Below are positions 32,411-40,226 of a DNA stretch of 64,000 nucleotides, one piece after another. Origin of the DNA: a virus; the IMG/VR virus record IMGVR_UViG_3300020457_000004, positions 1 to 64,000 of that record; one strand, 5' to 3'. The translations under genes and the position numbers were made by a program. The notes beneath the pieces were generated by a model that had not been told where the DNA came from, made no database searches, and saw nothing but the letters and a program-made list of their open reading frames with translations. Position 1 is the stretch's first letter; every line of letters starts with the position of its first letter.

Positions 32411-32776
32411 CTATATACGCTCAAAGTATCTTGTTACTGCCTGTATCTTTTCGATTTGTTTATCTATGATTACATCCCTGTTTGGCCAATGAATATAGTC
32501 TTTTTCTGGATTCCTTTTTAAATTCTTTAACAATGGTAGTATCAAGTCTTCTGCATCGCGTAGTTTATTAGCGACATCACTTTCTACCAAAGCTCTGTGT
32601 TCATTTATCATACCAGAATTATCTGCTGATAAAATCCTAGACTCTAACTGTTCTAGTTTGTCCATTATCTTATCTATTTGGTCTGTAGGTATTTCCGCCT
32701 GTACAGGAACTTCTTGTCTTTCTCCTGCTGGTATATCGTCTACTGCGGTAAACCCAAAATCAAAATCATCTGCCAT
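32411..32776 (-). CDS. Coiled-coil hypothetical protein (121 aa)
   Basis: 121 residues. Acidic start MADDFDFGFTAVDDIP, a form I recall from T4-like marine phages. Then a coiled coil (QIDKIMDKLEQLESRI) and DVIIDKQIEKIQAVTRYF. The ribosome site TAGGAG is formed by the stop codon of the ATT-start ORF upstream. Function unknown. Confidence 0.7.
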   Translation of the reverse strand: MADDFDFGFTAVDDIPAGERQEVPVQAEIPTDQIDKIMDKLEQLESRILSADNSGMINEHRALVESDVANKLRDAEDLILPLLKNLKRNPEKDYIHWPNRDVIIDKQIEKIQAVTRYFERI

Positions 32777-32785
32777 GTTTCTCTC

Positions 32786-32935
32786 CTAAAATGAATGGAT
32801 ATATAACATCCAATCAATTAATAATATTAACCCAGCCTGTATTGTTACTGCCCCTAAAACTATGCATGATGGTAATACGGCATTGGCTAGAATGGGATTA
32901 TCTTTGACCCATTGTTCAAGTTCGTTTTCGTTAAT
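32786..32935 (-). CDS. Probable ATT-start small membrane protein (49 aa)
   Basis: 49 codons then TAG. No ATG/GTG/TTG is usable: an in-frame stop lies two codons upstream of ATT at 32935, and AGGAG sits six bases before it. Sequence runs NENELEQWVKDNP, then a hydrophobic helix (AVLPSCIVLGAVTIQAGLILLI). Its stop forms the TAGGAG ribosome site of the next gene, exactly as the IscA stop forms TAGGAG for this ORF. The repeated architecture and filled gap support translation from a rare start. Confidence 0.55.
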   Translation of the reverse strand: MNENELEQWVKDNPILANAVLPSCIVLGAVTIQAGLILLIDWMLYIHSF

Positions 32936-32944
32936 TGTTTACTC

Positions 32945-33268
32945 CTATATTGCCGATGCGAATTGTATGCTTTCTCCGCACCCACAAGCACTTACTTCAT
33001 TTGGATTGGTTACTTGAATGTGAGACCCGCCTAGGTCTTTTTCAAATACTATTTCACTACCGTGTAAAAACATTTCCGCGTAGTCATCTACAACCAATAT
33101 ATCTTCTATCAGTACACCACGCTCAGAATTATCAGTATACTCCCATGTATAACTAAATCCGGCACAACCGCCACCCTTGACGCCAAGTCGTACATACTTA
33201 GCACTAGGTTTCTCATCTAAAAGTTTTTTCCAATATTTTTTTGCATCGTCAGTTAATGTTATCTGCAT
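32945..33268 (-). CDS. A-type iron-sulfur carrier (IscA/HesB family)
   Basis: 107 residues. Cluster ligands Cys35 (GGGCAGFSY) and Cys95/Cys97 (ACGCGES) are all present in the standard C-x(n)-CxC layout, full length for the family. Carries and hands over [2Fe-2S]/[4Fe-4S] clusters. Overlaps the IscU-like gene by 20 bases, suggesting a phage Fe-S assembly pair. Family members are known in marine phages. Confidence 0.93.
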   Translation of the reverse strand: MQITLTDDAKKYWKKLLDEKPSAKYVRLGVKGGGCAGFSYTWEYTDNSERGVLIEDILVVDDYAEMFLHGSEIVFEKDLGGSHIQVTNPNEVSACGCGESIQFASAI

Positions 33269-33719
33269 GTGGTTCCTCTTTGGGCATGGTCATTTGTTCT
33301 AACCATGTAGTATTACGACCAGCTTTCTTCTCAGCCCAATCTTGTATCGCTCTTTTGATACTATCTTCTGCAAGCACCGAGCAATGTATCTTGATAGGCG
33401 GAAGTGCTAGGGCATCAGCGATGTCTTTATCTTTAATCATTTTCGCATCTTCGATGTGTAATCCTTTCAGCATTTCAACAAACATACTAGATGATGCGAT
33501 AGCTGAACCACAACCATATGTCTTAAACTTAACATCCTGTATAATATCTGTTTCGGGGTCAAGTTTAAGGTCTAATTTCATGACATCACCACATGCCGGC
33601 GCGCCTGTCATCCCTGTTGCTACATTGGGGTCATTGGGGTCAAATCTACCCACCCCATGAGCTTGGGGGTTATTTGTTACTTCTTCAAATCTTTTTATTA
33701 CTTCTTTACTATATGCCAT
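33249..33719 (-). CDS. Iron-sulfur scaffold protein (IscU/NifU-N family)
   Basis: 156 residues. The three scaffold cysteines are present: Cys43 (PACGD, with Asp45), Cys70 (YGCGSAIASSS) and Cys113 (IHCS). LPPIK at 106-110 matches the HscA-recognition motif LPPVK of IscU, so it could use the host chaperone. A ~30-residue C-terminal tail (AGRNTTWLEQMTM...) is extra. No IscS desulfurase is in the window, so sulfur would come from the host. Confidence 0.93.
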   Translation of the reverse strand: MAYSKEVIKRFEEVTNNPQAHGVGRFDPNDPNVATGMTGAPACGDVMKLDLKLDPETDIIQDVKFKTYGCGSAIASSSMFVEMLKGLHIEDAKMIKDKDIADALALPPIKIHCSVLAEDSIKRAIQDWAEKKAGRNTTWLEQMTMPKEEPHADNIN

Positions 33720-33746
33720 AGTTACGGTCTCTATTCATATGTGATA

Positions 33747-34280
33747 CTATTTATTATTTTCAATAGCTCTTTTTAATTTTTTGTGAAATTTTTTCGCCTT
33801 CTTTATCGCTCTGTCTAGTTTTACTTTAGATACCCTTTGAGTAAAATTTTGACCTAACATGTGGTCATACTCATGTAAGGCAACCCTTGCCCATAAACCC
33901 TCAAATTCTTCGATTACAACCTCATTTTCTTCGTTCTTATATGACATTGTACACTTAATAGGTCTACGCACCATCAGCGTGATGCCTGGCGCCGAGAGAC
34001 ACCCTTCTTCCATAGTATCAGTTTCTTCACTATATGTAGTTAACTCTGGGTTAAATAAAACTCTTTTAAAGTTATAGTCTGGGCCTTTATCTACACCCAT
34101 CGTAAACATTCTCGCGTTTCTTCCTACTTGGTTCGCTGATAGTCCTACACCACCTAGTTCCCTCTGTCTATTCCAAATCAGTTCAGCAAATTCTTTTGCA
34201 TCCTGTTTATCAAAATCAAACTCAGTTGGCGGAACCTTCAACATTGGATGGTTCAATGGTAATAATTCTAAATCGTTCAT
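33747..34280 (-). CDS. def: Peptide deformylase
   Basis: 177 residues. All three motifs: GVGLSANQ (44-51), EGCLS (92-96) and HEYDH (136-140), giving the metal ligands Cys94, His136 and His140 with Glu137 catalytic. Removes the formyl group from nascent N-terminal Met. Phage deformylases are common in marine myoviruses. C-terminal Lys-rich helix. Overlaps gp46 by four bases. Confidence 0.94.
   Translation of the reverse strand: MNDLELLPLNHPMLKVPPTEFDFDKQDAKEFAELIWNRQRELGGVGLSANQVGRNARMFTMGVDKGPDYNFKRVLFNPELTTYSEETDTMEEGCLSAPGITLMVRRPIKCTMSYKNEENEVVIEEFEGLWARVALHEYDHMLGQNFTQRVSKVKLDRAIKKAKKFHKKLKRAIENNK
33748..33755 (-). promoter_or_regulatory. Late-like octamer upstream of IscU gene (one mismatch)
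   Basis: AATAAATA about 29 bases upstream of the IscU ATG, overlapping the stop region of the deformylase gene. Confidence 0.3.
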
Positions 34281-35947
34281 GACATCACACTATAGTTTCT
34301 TATCTTTTCAAATTTAATCTGATTTCTAAATTTATCAAACAACTGGTCACCCTTGTGAGAAATCACAAACACATTGGTTTCCTCTCCTATGGTATTCAAT
34401 AGGTTCATTACATAGTCAACCCCATTGTTATCCAAGGAACTGTCAAATACTTCATCTAGTAATAACAGGTTGGTACTCGCACTATTTTTCATTTTAGCAA
34501 TTGTACGCCATGTAAATAATAATGCCAAGTCTATTCTTTGTTTCTCACCCTCACTAAAACTGGAGTAAGAAAACTTATCTCTATGTCTGGACTTTATTGT
34601 TTCATTGAACTTTTCATCTAAATCAAAGTGAACAAAGAAATCCATAGCAGCCAAATATTTATTCACCAACTGATTGATGATTGGTAGATACTGTCTTATA
34701 ACTCTAGTCTTAATTCCTGTGTCTTTAAGCAGACTAGCAGCGGCAGTATTATAATGTTGTTCTTCACCCTTACTAGTTTTTTCTTTGTTTTTATTTGTTA
34801 GGTCAACAGCCATTTCTTTAAGTCTGTTTCTCTCATCATCTATATCAGCAACATTAGTTTCTGCTTCATTTAGTTCCAAAGTTAATCTATTCTTGTATCT
34901 TTCTTGAGTTATAAGTTCACTTTGAATCTCTGTTATGTCAGTCACAATCTGGTCATACTTTTCTATTGCATCGTGGACAGAACTATACTCTGCATCCATA
35001 TCGTGTAAACCAGTTTCTAACTCTTGTATTCTTTCTGATTTTTCTTTTTGTTTTTCTTCTTTGAACTCATGGGTTAATCCTTGTTTACAGGTAGGGCATT
35101 CTTCTGTGTCGTGGTAGAAGTCAAGTTCTTTTCTTGCTTTTCTGAGGTTAGAGTTGAGTTTGTCTTTGAGAGCATCCAGTTTGCGTTTCCGTTCTTTCGG
35201 GTCATCATGACTCTCCTTCTCTGCTGTTGTCTCTGCAAGTTTTGTCTCAAGTTCAGTAGTCGCCTCGATGAGCTCATCAATTTTCTCCTTAATTTTATCA
35301 ACTTTAATTTTCTTGTCCTTTTCCAACTGTTCAATATACTTTCTTTGAACCGTTGCTTTGGATTTTGCTACTTCCACTTCTGATTCCACATCTCTAATTT
35401 CATCTCTAAGGACGGCAATCTTCTCGCGTAACACTTGATTCATAGTCGTAAATATTTCGATATCAAGTATGTCCTCGATAATTTCTCGGCGAGATGCTGT
35501 AGGCAACTGCATAAATGGCGTAAAGGAAGCACTTCCCAGTATTACTATTTGAGTAAACGATTTGAAGTTCATCTTCAATATACTTTCTTCAAGGTATTTC
35601 TGTGTATCTCTTACAGCAGCATCTTGGTCTAACATCTGCCCGTTACAATATACCTCAAAGATACTTGGTTTAACACCGCGAATAACTTTAAACTCTTTAC
35701 CGCCTATTCTAAACTCTATTTCAACAATCATCTTTTTATTGTTGATTGAGTTTATCAACTGAGTTTTACTAATCTTACGGAATGGTTTATTAAATAAAGA
35801 AAAACATACAGCATCAAGCATTGTGGATTTACCACTACCATTCTCACCTACCACTAGAGTGCTAGGACTTCGATTAAACTCTATCTCTGTAAAACTATTT
35901 CCTGTAGACAAGAAATTTTTCCATCTTATTTTTTCAAATGTAATCAT
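34277..35947 (-). CDS. 46: Recombination nuclease subunit gp46 (SbcC/Rad50-like)
   Basis: 556 residues (T4 560). Walker A GENGSGKS at 34-41, coiled-coil arms around a zinc hook CPTC at 284-287, signature SFSEGEKQRIDLAL and Walker B LLLLDEVFD. With gp47 it resects DNA ends for recombination and host DNA breakdown. Unusually, an SGNH-like gene separates it from gp47; overlaps that gene by four bases. Confidence 0.95.
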   Translation of the reverse strand: MITFEKIRWKNFLSTGNSFTEIEFNRSPSTLVVGENGSGKSTMLDAVCFSLFNKPFRKISKTQLINSINNKKMIVEIEFRIGGKEFKVIRGVKPSIFEVYCNGQMLDQDAAVRDTQKYLEESILKMNFKSFTQIVILGSASFTPFMQLPTASRREIIEDILDIEIFTTMNQVLREKIAVLRDEIRDVESEVEVAKSKATVQRKYIEQLEKDKKIKVDKIKEKIDELIEATTELETKLAETTAEKESHDDPKERKRKLDALKDKLNSNLRKARKELDFYHDTEECPTCKQGLTHEFKEEKQKEKSERIQELETGLHDMDAEYSSVHDAIEKYDQIVTDITEIQSELITQERYKNRLTLELNEAETNVADIDDERNRLKEMAVDLTNKNKEKTSKGEEQHYNTAAASLLKDTGIKTRVIRQYLPIINQLVNKYLAAMDFFVHFDLDEKFNETIKSRHRDKFSYSSFSEGEKQRIDLALLFTWRTIAKMKNSASTNLLLLDEVFDSSLDNNGVDYVMNLLNTIGEETNVFVISHKGDQLFDKFRNQIKFEKIRNYSVMS

Positions 35948-36816
35948 AAATTTTTGATAAAAGGTACTACCATCTCCTCTGCATATTTTTTATGTTGTAT
36001 CACCGTGGGGTGCATAATGTTATTTTTCCTGTCCCAACCCAATCTAGTTTCTTCTACGAATTTAGTTTTAGTGTTTTCATAACACCACTCAAATTCACCA
36101 CTAGGTATAAAGTTTTCCCAATTAATTAAATTACTAATCCAAGATATCTCTGGGTCTTGGTAAACTTCACTCTGTTCACTAAAACAATTTTCGGCATATC
36201 TATGAAAAAAATATTTTATGTTTCTATTGATTAGAAACTCCTGTGTTCCCATGACGCATTGCAAACTGTGTATGATTCTTTGTACTTCATTCGCCCAAGT
36301 TTTAAAATAAATAGACCTTCCTATTTCAACATACTCTCTTGCTTTTGGATTAAATTTTACAAACGGTGTTTTTGAGTTGAGTTGTTCCTCTATGAAATAT
36401 ACGGTGGCTGGATTAAAAGGAATCCATTCTCCGTTACAATCTTTAATTGGTCTTCTTGGGTGGAATGGTACACCTTTAGCACCTATTTTTGGTTCCGAAT
36501 CATGTTTATAAATTTCAGTTCTATCATAACTAGACCACATAACACCAACCGTTATTGCCGATGTTGGGTATCCCATTTCAAACATCCTAGAAAGTGTATA
36601 CAACACTTGTCTCATAATCATGTTATTACCAACACCAGCAAAAGCAGCATTGATACAAACCATATCTAATTCGTCAGCAGTATGTTCTCCCCATGAATTA
36701 CTAGTGCCATCATTGGGAAGATTATTTTCTGGCCATTGATTAGTTGGTGCGGTAAACGAACATCCAGAAACTACCAGATATTTTTTACCTTCTTCATACT
36801 CTGGTATGTGTAACAT
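35944..36816 (-). CDS. SGNH-hydrolase-like protein
   Basis: 290 residues. VVSGCSFTAP near residue 16 fits block I of SGNH/GDSL hydrolases (GxS), NAAFAGVGNN resembles block II/III (G...GxN), and MHPTVIQHKKYAEEMV near the end fits block V (DxxH-like HPxxxxH). Possibly an esterase acting on acylated sugars; I recall DUF6071 as similar. Inserted between gp46 and gp47 with four-base and zero-base junctions. Confidence 0.65.
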   Translation of the reverse strand: MLHIPEYEEGKKYLVVSGCSFTAPTNQWPENNLPNDGTSNSWGEHTADELDMVCINAAFAGVGNNMIMRQVLYTLSRMFEMGYPTSAITVGVMWSSYDRTEIYKHDSEPKIGAKGVPFHPRRPIKDCNGEWIPFNPATVYFIEEQLNSKTPFVKFNPKAREYVEIGRSIYFKTWANEVQRIIHSLQCVMGTQEFLINRNIKYFFHRYAENCFSEQSEVYQDPEISWISNLINWENFIPSGEFEWCYENTKTKFVEETRLGWDRKNNIMHPTVIQHKKYAEEMVVPFIKNL

Positions 36817-37869
36817 CTAAACCTCTATGTGTTGTGCTTCTACATATAAGGATTGCAATACACTCTTTAATCTTTCTTTGTCTAAATCTGTTACGGTATT
36901 ATCAACATAATCATTTAACAATGTAATTGTATCATCAAGTTTCAAATCCATTTCTCCTACCGCGTTATCCTCAAACTCTGAAAAGTCTTCTATAATCTTT
37001 AACTCCACTAGATTACAACTGTATAATGAGTCAATCAGTTTGTCAAACTTAGCAAAGTTTTCTTTCTTTACAACAATAACTTTTACACATCCGCCAACTA
37101 AATTAGTCAAATCATATTCTACATCATCATCAACATCATTATAGAATATCTTATGAAACATTCTAAATGGATTTTGCATGAATTCTAATTCATTAGTTTG
37201 CGTATCATAGATATTGAACCCTCTATTATCGTTGAAATCAGACCATGTAATTTCATAAGGGTTACCAAGATACACCACATTATCCCTAGCAGAACGGTGA
37301 TGGTAATGACCACTACAAACCAAATCGAAGCGCTCAAAGGCATTATGATCCATTCCATGCTCATTTGGCAGACCTTTATACATTTGGAACCCAGCGAATT
37401 CAAAGTGGCCGAAACATACTTCTGCGTCAGTTCTTTTGACCATTTCCATAGTAGACTCATAATTATCGCTACATATCCAAGGAACAAATAAAATTTTTCT
37501 CCCATCAAATTCTAACTCTGTAATTTCTGGATATACGATGACATTATCATACTCTTGTAATAGTAATTCTGGTGCATTGACATCATTGGTGTTTTTGAAA
37601 TAAGTATCGTGGTTGCCTGGCACCACATGCATATCTATATTTAGGTCTTTTGCTTGGTTGAAGAAATACTCTTTACAACTCTTGAGTGTGTTGTAATTCA
37701 TATACTTTCTTCTATCAAAGATATCACCCAAATGCATAATTGTTTTTATCTCTCTTTCCGCTAGTGCTGGAAAGAAGAACTCATCATAGAATTTTCTGAA
37801 ATACGAATCAAACGGCAAACTGTCTGACCTCGCACCAAAGTGTGTATCGTTAACTAACGCTATCTTCAT
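36817..37869 (-). CDS. 47: Recombination nuclease subunit gp47 (SbcD/Mre11-like)
   Basis: 350 residues (T4 339). Metallophosphatase motifs in order: VNDTHFGAR, LGDIFDRR, VPGNHD, and GHYHHRS. Dimanganese nuclease that works with gp46. It overlaps the glycosyltransferase-like gene upstream by 20 bases. Confidence 0.95.
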   Translation of the reverse strand: MKIALVNDTHFGARSDSLPFDSYFRKFYDEFFFPALAEREIKTIMHLGDIFDRRKYMNYNTLKSCKEYFFNQAKDLNIDMHVVPGNHDTYFKNTNDVNAPELLLQEYDNVIVYPEITELEFDGRKILFVPWICSDNYESTMEMVKRTDAEVCFGHFEFAGFQMYKGLPNEHGMDHNAFERFDLVCSGHYHHRSARDNVVYLGNPYEITWSDFNDNRGFNIYDTQTNELEFMQNPFRMFHKIFYNDVDDDVEYDLTNLVGGCVKVIVVKKENFAKFDKLIDSLYSCNLVELKIIEDFSEFEDNAVGEMDLKLDDTITLLNDYVDNTVTDLDKERLKSVLQSLYVEAQHIEV

Positions 37870-38851
37870 TCAATACCCCATTCATTTTATGAGAGAATAT
37901 CTCATAGTATCCCTCAAGAGTTAATAGTTTCTTACCATAGTTCATTCTATACTCTTCAAGTTTTTTATCTAACAAACTTTCATCCCTCAACTCCATGACC
38001 TTAGATTTCAAATCATCAAAGTCTTCTATTCTTTGCCAAGGGTCTATGTTATATGTGTTGTTCTTGTCGTACTGTTTCCACACAAAAGGTATCATTCCTA
38101 TTGCGAGTGCCTCCACATATCTAGATGTAGTAGCAGTCTCATCCTTCCAGTTAAAACATAATGTCCATCTGCATGGTTCTAACATAGGATATAATTGATT
38201 CCAATCTTTTATCCACGAAGCCTGTCTTTGAATACCAGATGGAAATCCACCAATCAAACATGTGCTTAAGTCTGGGTCACGATAAATCTTTCTAATAATC
38301 TTATCGCGGTTACACCCTGTCTTCATGCGTCCCCAATATCCAAAGTCGGTTCTCTTTGCCGTAGTGAATAGTGGGTTGCCAAATTTGTTTCTTATAAAGT
38401 GATACTTCATTCCGTGTATGTTACCAGAGAAATCAATCTCATCAATCTCTGTGTAAGATTTGATTGGCACATTCTGTAGTGTTTCTTCTCTGTATAACTT
38501 TTCGTCATCACCTCTATCACTTCTCATGACAATAACATGTTTGTCTTTAAAGAATGGTATGATGTTATCCATGTGGGCCTGTGACTTCGCCAAGTCTTTT
38601 GGATTCATTTGTAACTCACCATGATATCTAAACTCACTATCACTAGGGATTACTATCGCGTCAGCCCATTCTATTGACTCTGGTGTTCTCTTGGGTCTAG
38701 TACCATCAAATGATATGTTATAGGTTCCGTACTGGTGTTGGGGGTTTGCCCTCATCCACTTCACATAGTTCTCTAAAAAACTATCTAGTACCGTTTGTAG
38801 TGGGCCTTCATACTTTACATTAGACCGCAATCTAGCACATGTTATCTTCAT
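37850..38851 (-). CDS. Putative glycosyltransferase (GT-B-like)
   Basis: 333 residues. The segment CFNWKDETATTSRYVEALAIGMIPFVW (residues ~228-255) looks like the acceptor/donor loop of exostosin- or GT-B-type transferases, where a conserved Glu precedes G-x-P(F/V). Ends with helical YYEIFSHKMNG. Lies downstream of a cytidylyltransferase and a cupin, giving a sugar-activation-and-transfer group. The family was not identified with certainty. Confidence 0.55.
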   Translation of the reverse strand: MKITCARLRSNVKYEGPLQTVLDSFLENYVKWMRANPQHQYGTYNISFDGTRPKRTPESIEWADAIVIPSDSEFRYHGELQMNPKDLAKSQAHMDNIIPFFKDKHVIVMRSDRGDDEKLYREETLQNVPIKSYTEIDEIDFSGNIHGMKYHFIRNKFGNPLFTTAKRTDFGYWGRMKTGCNRDKIIRKIYRDPDLSTCLIGGFPSGIQRQASWIKDWNQLYPMLEPCRWTLCFNWKDETATTSRYVEALAIGMIPFVWKQYDKNNTYNIDPWQRIEDFDDLKSKVMELRDESLLDKKLEEYRMNYGKKLLTLEGYYEIFSHKMNGVLNEDSVS

Positions 38852-39180
38852 ACTTTTCTCTTTCCGTCAAACACACAAATGAAATATAAATCATTGTCAT
38901 CTGAACTATTATAAACTTTGTGAAAGACACCATCTTGAATTGGTACTATATCGCCAGCCTTAACATTGGTGTATAACGAATCTAATTCTATGATACCTTC
39001 ACCTTCAATAAAAAAATATACCTCTTCTTGACCATCGTGTTCATGTCCAGTAGTTTCCTGTCCACCACGCAATCGCGTACTACTAATTACTAATGTGTTA
39101 CCAAAAGGATTATCCTTGACAATATATCTATCGTCTTCCTTAGCAACATATCCACCAATGTCATTTTGGTTTAGGAGCAT
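38848..39180 (-). CDS. Cupin-fold protein
   Basis: 110 residues. Cupin motif 1 GHEHDGQEEVYFFIEGEG gives the His/His/Glu metal ligands and motif 2 GDIVPIQDGVFHKVYN the last His. Typical of sugar epimerase/isomerase-like single-domain cupins. Overlaps the cytidylyltransferase gene by 20 bases, the same order as the fused NTase-cupin at 24452-25219. Confidence 0.85.
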   Translation of the reverse strand: MLLNQNDIGGYVAKEDDRYIVKDNPFGNTLVISSTRLRGGQETTGHEHDGQEEVYFFIEGEGIIELDSLYTNVKAGDIVPIQDGVFHKVYNSSDDNDLYFICVFDGKRKV

Positions 39181-39568
39181 TCCTCACTCGTTTTCTTAAA
39201 TCTGTAGAAGAGAAAGTGTGTGCTCTACTGGTATAGTAAACCTCTATGGGTAAATGACTCCCTGTAAACATCTCATCTTTATACTCTTCACCGACAAATC
39301 TTATGTCAATTCGTTTCGTATTGAGTATATCCATCAAACAACTTTCCCTGTCGTATGGGATAACCTCATCAACATATCTGAGACCATACAACTGAATGTA
39401 TCGCTCGTATATACTTTGTACTGGTTTGTTTTTATTTGACCTGTCTAGTGTGGGGTCTGTTTGTAATCCCACCATAAGAAAGTCACAATTATCTTTTGCC
39501 TCTTCAAGCATAACTACATGACCAGCGTGTAGTAAATCAAATGCACCACAAGTAAATCCTACTTTCAT
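39161..39568 (-). CDS. Cytidylyltransferase (TagD-like)
   Basis: 135 residues, the length of glycerol-3-phosphate cytidylyltransferases. TCGAFDLLHAGH (HxGH as HAGH) at ~7-18, GEEYKDE and the FSSTDLRKR (ISTTxxR-like) motif near the C terminus are all present, unlike in the fused paralogue. Would make a CDP-polyol. Next to a cupin and a glycosyltransferase-like gene. Confidence 0.88.
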   Translation of the reverse strand: MKVGFTCGAFDLLHAGHVVMLEEAKDNCDFLMVGLQTDPTLDRSNKNKPVQSIYERYIQLYGLRYVDEVIPYDRESCLMDILNTKRIDIRFVGEEYKDEMFTGSHLPIEVYYTSRAHTFSSTDLRKRVRNAPKPK

Positions 39569-39978
39569 TTTATTATCCTTGTAAAATTATCTAAGTCAAC
39601 AAAGTGTGGAGTGAAACTATAAATGTCACCAATCTCTTTACAATGACTCAAAACACTTCTACTTATTTTATGACTGCCTGTTATAATATAAACCTCGTCA
39701 TATTGATACTGTTTATAATACTTCCAAATTTTATGTGGTAGTTTTTCTTCTACACTACCCCCAACATTTTGATTTGTACAATCAGCATAAAATATTTGTT
39801 CGTCCTTGGTAATAATGAAATCAATTTCTCTCGCACCAGATTTAGCTCTTGTATATCCAATAGAGTTTTGCTTACAAAACTTTTCAACCAATAGTTCTAG
39901 TCTCTTACCAGAGTTTTCTGGTCTTCCTAGTATTGGTTCGTCTATATCCTCTACAACTAAACCAAGGGAGTTTTTCAT
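39565..39978 (-). CDS. PD-(D/E)xK nuclease-like protein, atypical
   Basis: 137 residues. Layout resembles restriction-type nucleases: Glu28 helix, SGAREIDFII (Asp53), then FYADCTNQNVGGSVEEKLPHKI, where related proteins have (D/E)CKxQ followed by GSVxEK. Thr68 stands where the catalytic Lys is expected, so it may be inactive or use a shifted residue. Overlaps glutaredoxin and TagD-like genes by four bases. Confidence 0.55.
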   Translation of the reverse strand: MKNSLGLVVEDIDEPILGRPENSGKRLELLVEKFCKQNSIGYTRAKSGAREIDFIITKDEQIFYADCTNQNVGGSVEEKLPHKIWKYYKQYQYDEVYIITGSHKISRSVLSHCKEIGDIYSFTPHFVDLDNFTRIIK

Positions 39979-40226
39979 TGTCTGTCAGCCCACCACTCCA
40001 TTTTTTCAAAGTCATTGAAACCACCAATCAGTTCACCGTCCACAAATATCTGTGGGAATGTTCTGGCGTGAGGTGATTTTTCAAGCAGTTCATCAAATGT
40101 AAAATCTTCATCTAACATTTTTTTCTCATACTTGATATGTGTTGTTTCTTGTACTATTTGTTGTGCAATATGCACAGCCCTGTCACAGAAGGGGCAATCT
40201 GGTTTTGAATAAATTTCTATGTTCAT
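39975..40226 (-). CDS. Glutaredoxin
   Basis: 83 residues. Active site CPFC at 11-14 (dithiol), the TFPQIFVDG cis-Pro motif and GGFNDFEKM glutathione-binding loop. Reduces disulfides or serves Fe-S and peroxiredoxin chemistry; a ribonucleotide reductase, the usual T4 partner, is not in this window. Four-base overlaps on both sides. Confidence 0.93.
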   Translation of the reverse strand: MNIEIYSKPDCPFCDRAVHIAQQIVQETTHIKYEKKMLDEDFTFDELLEKSPHARTFPQIFVDGELIGGFNDFEKMEWWADRQ

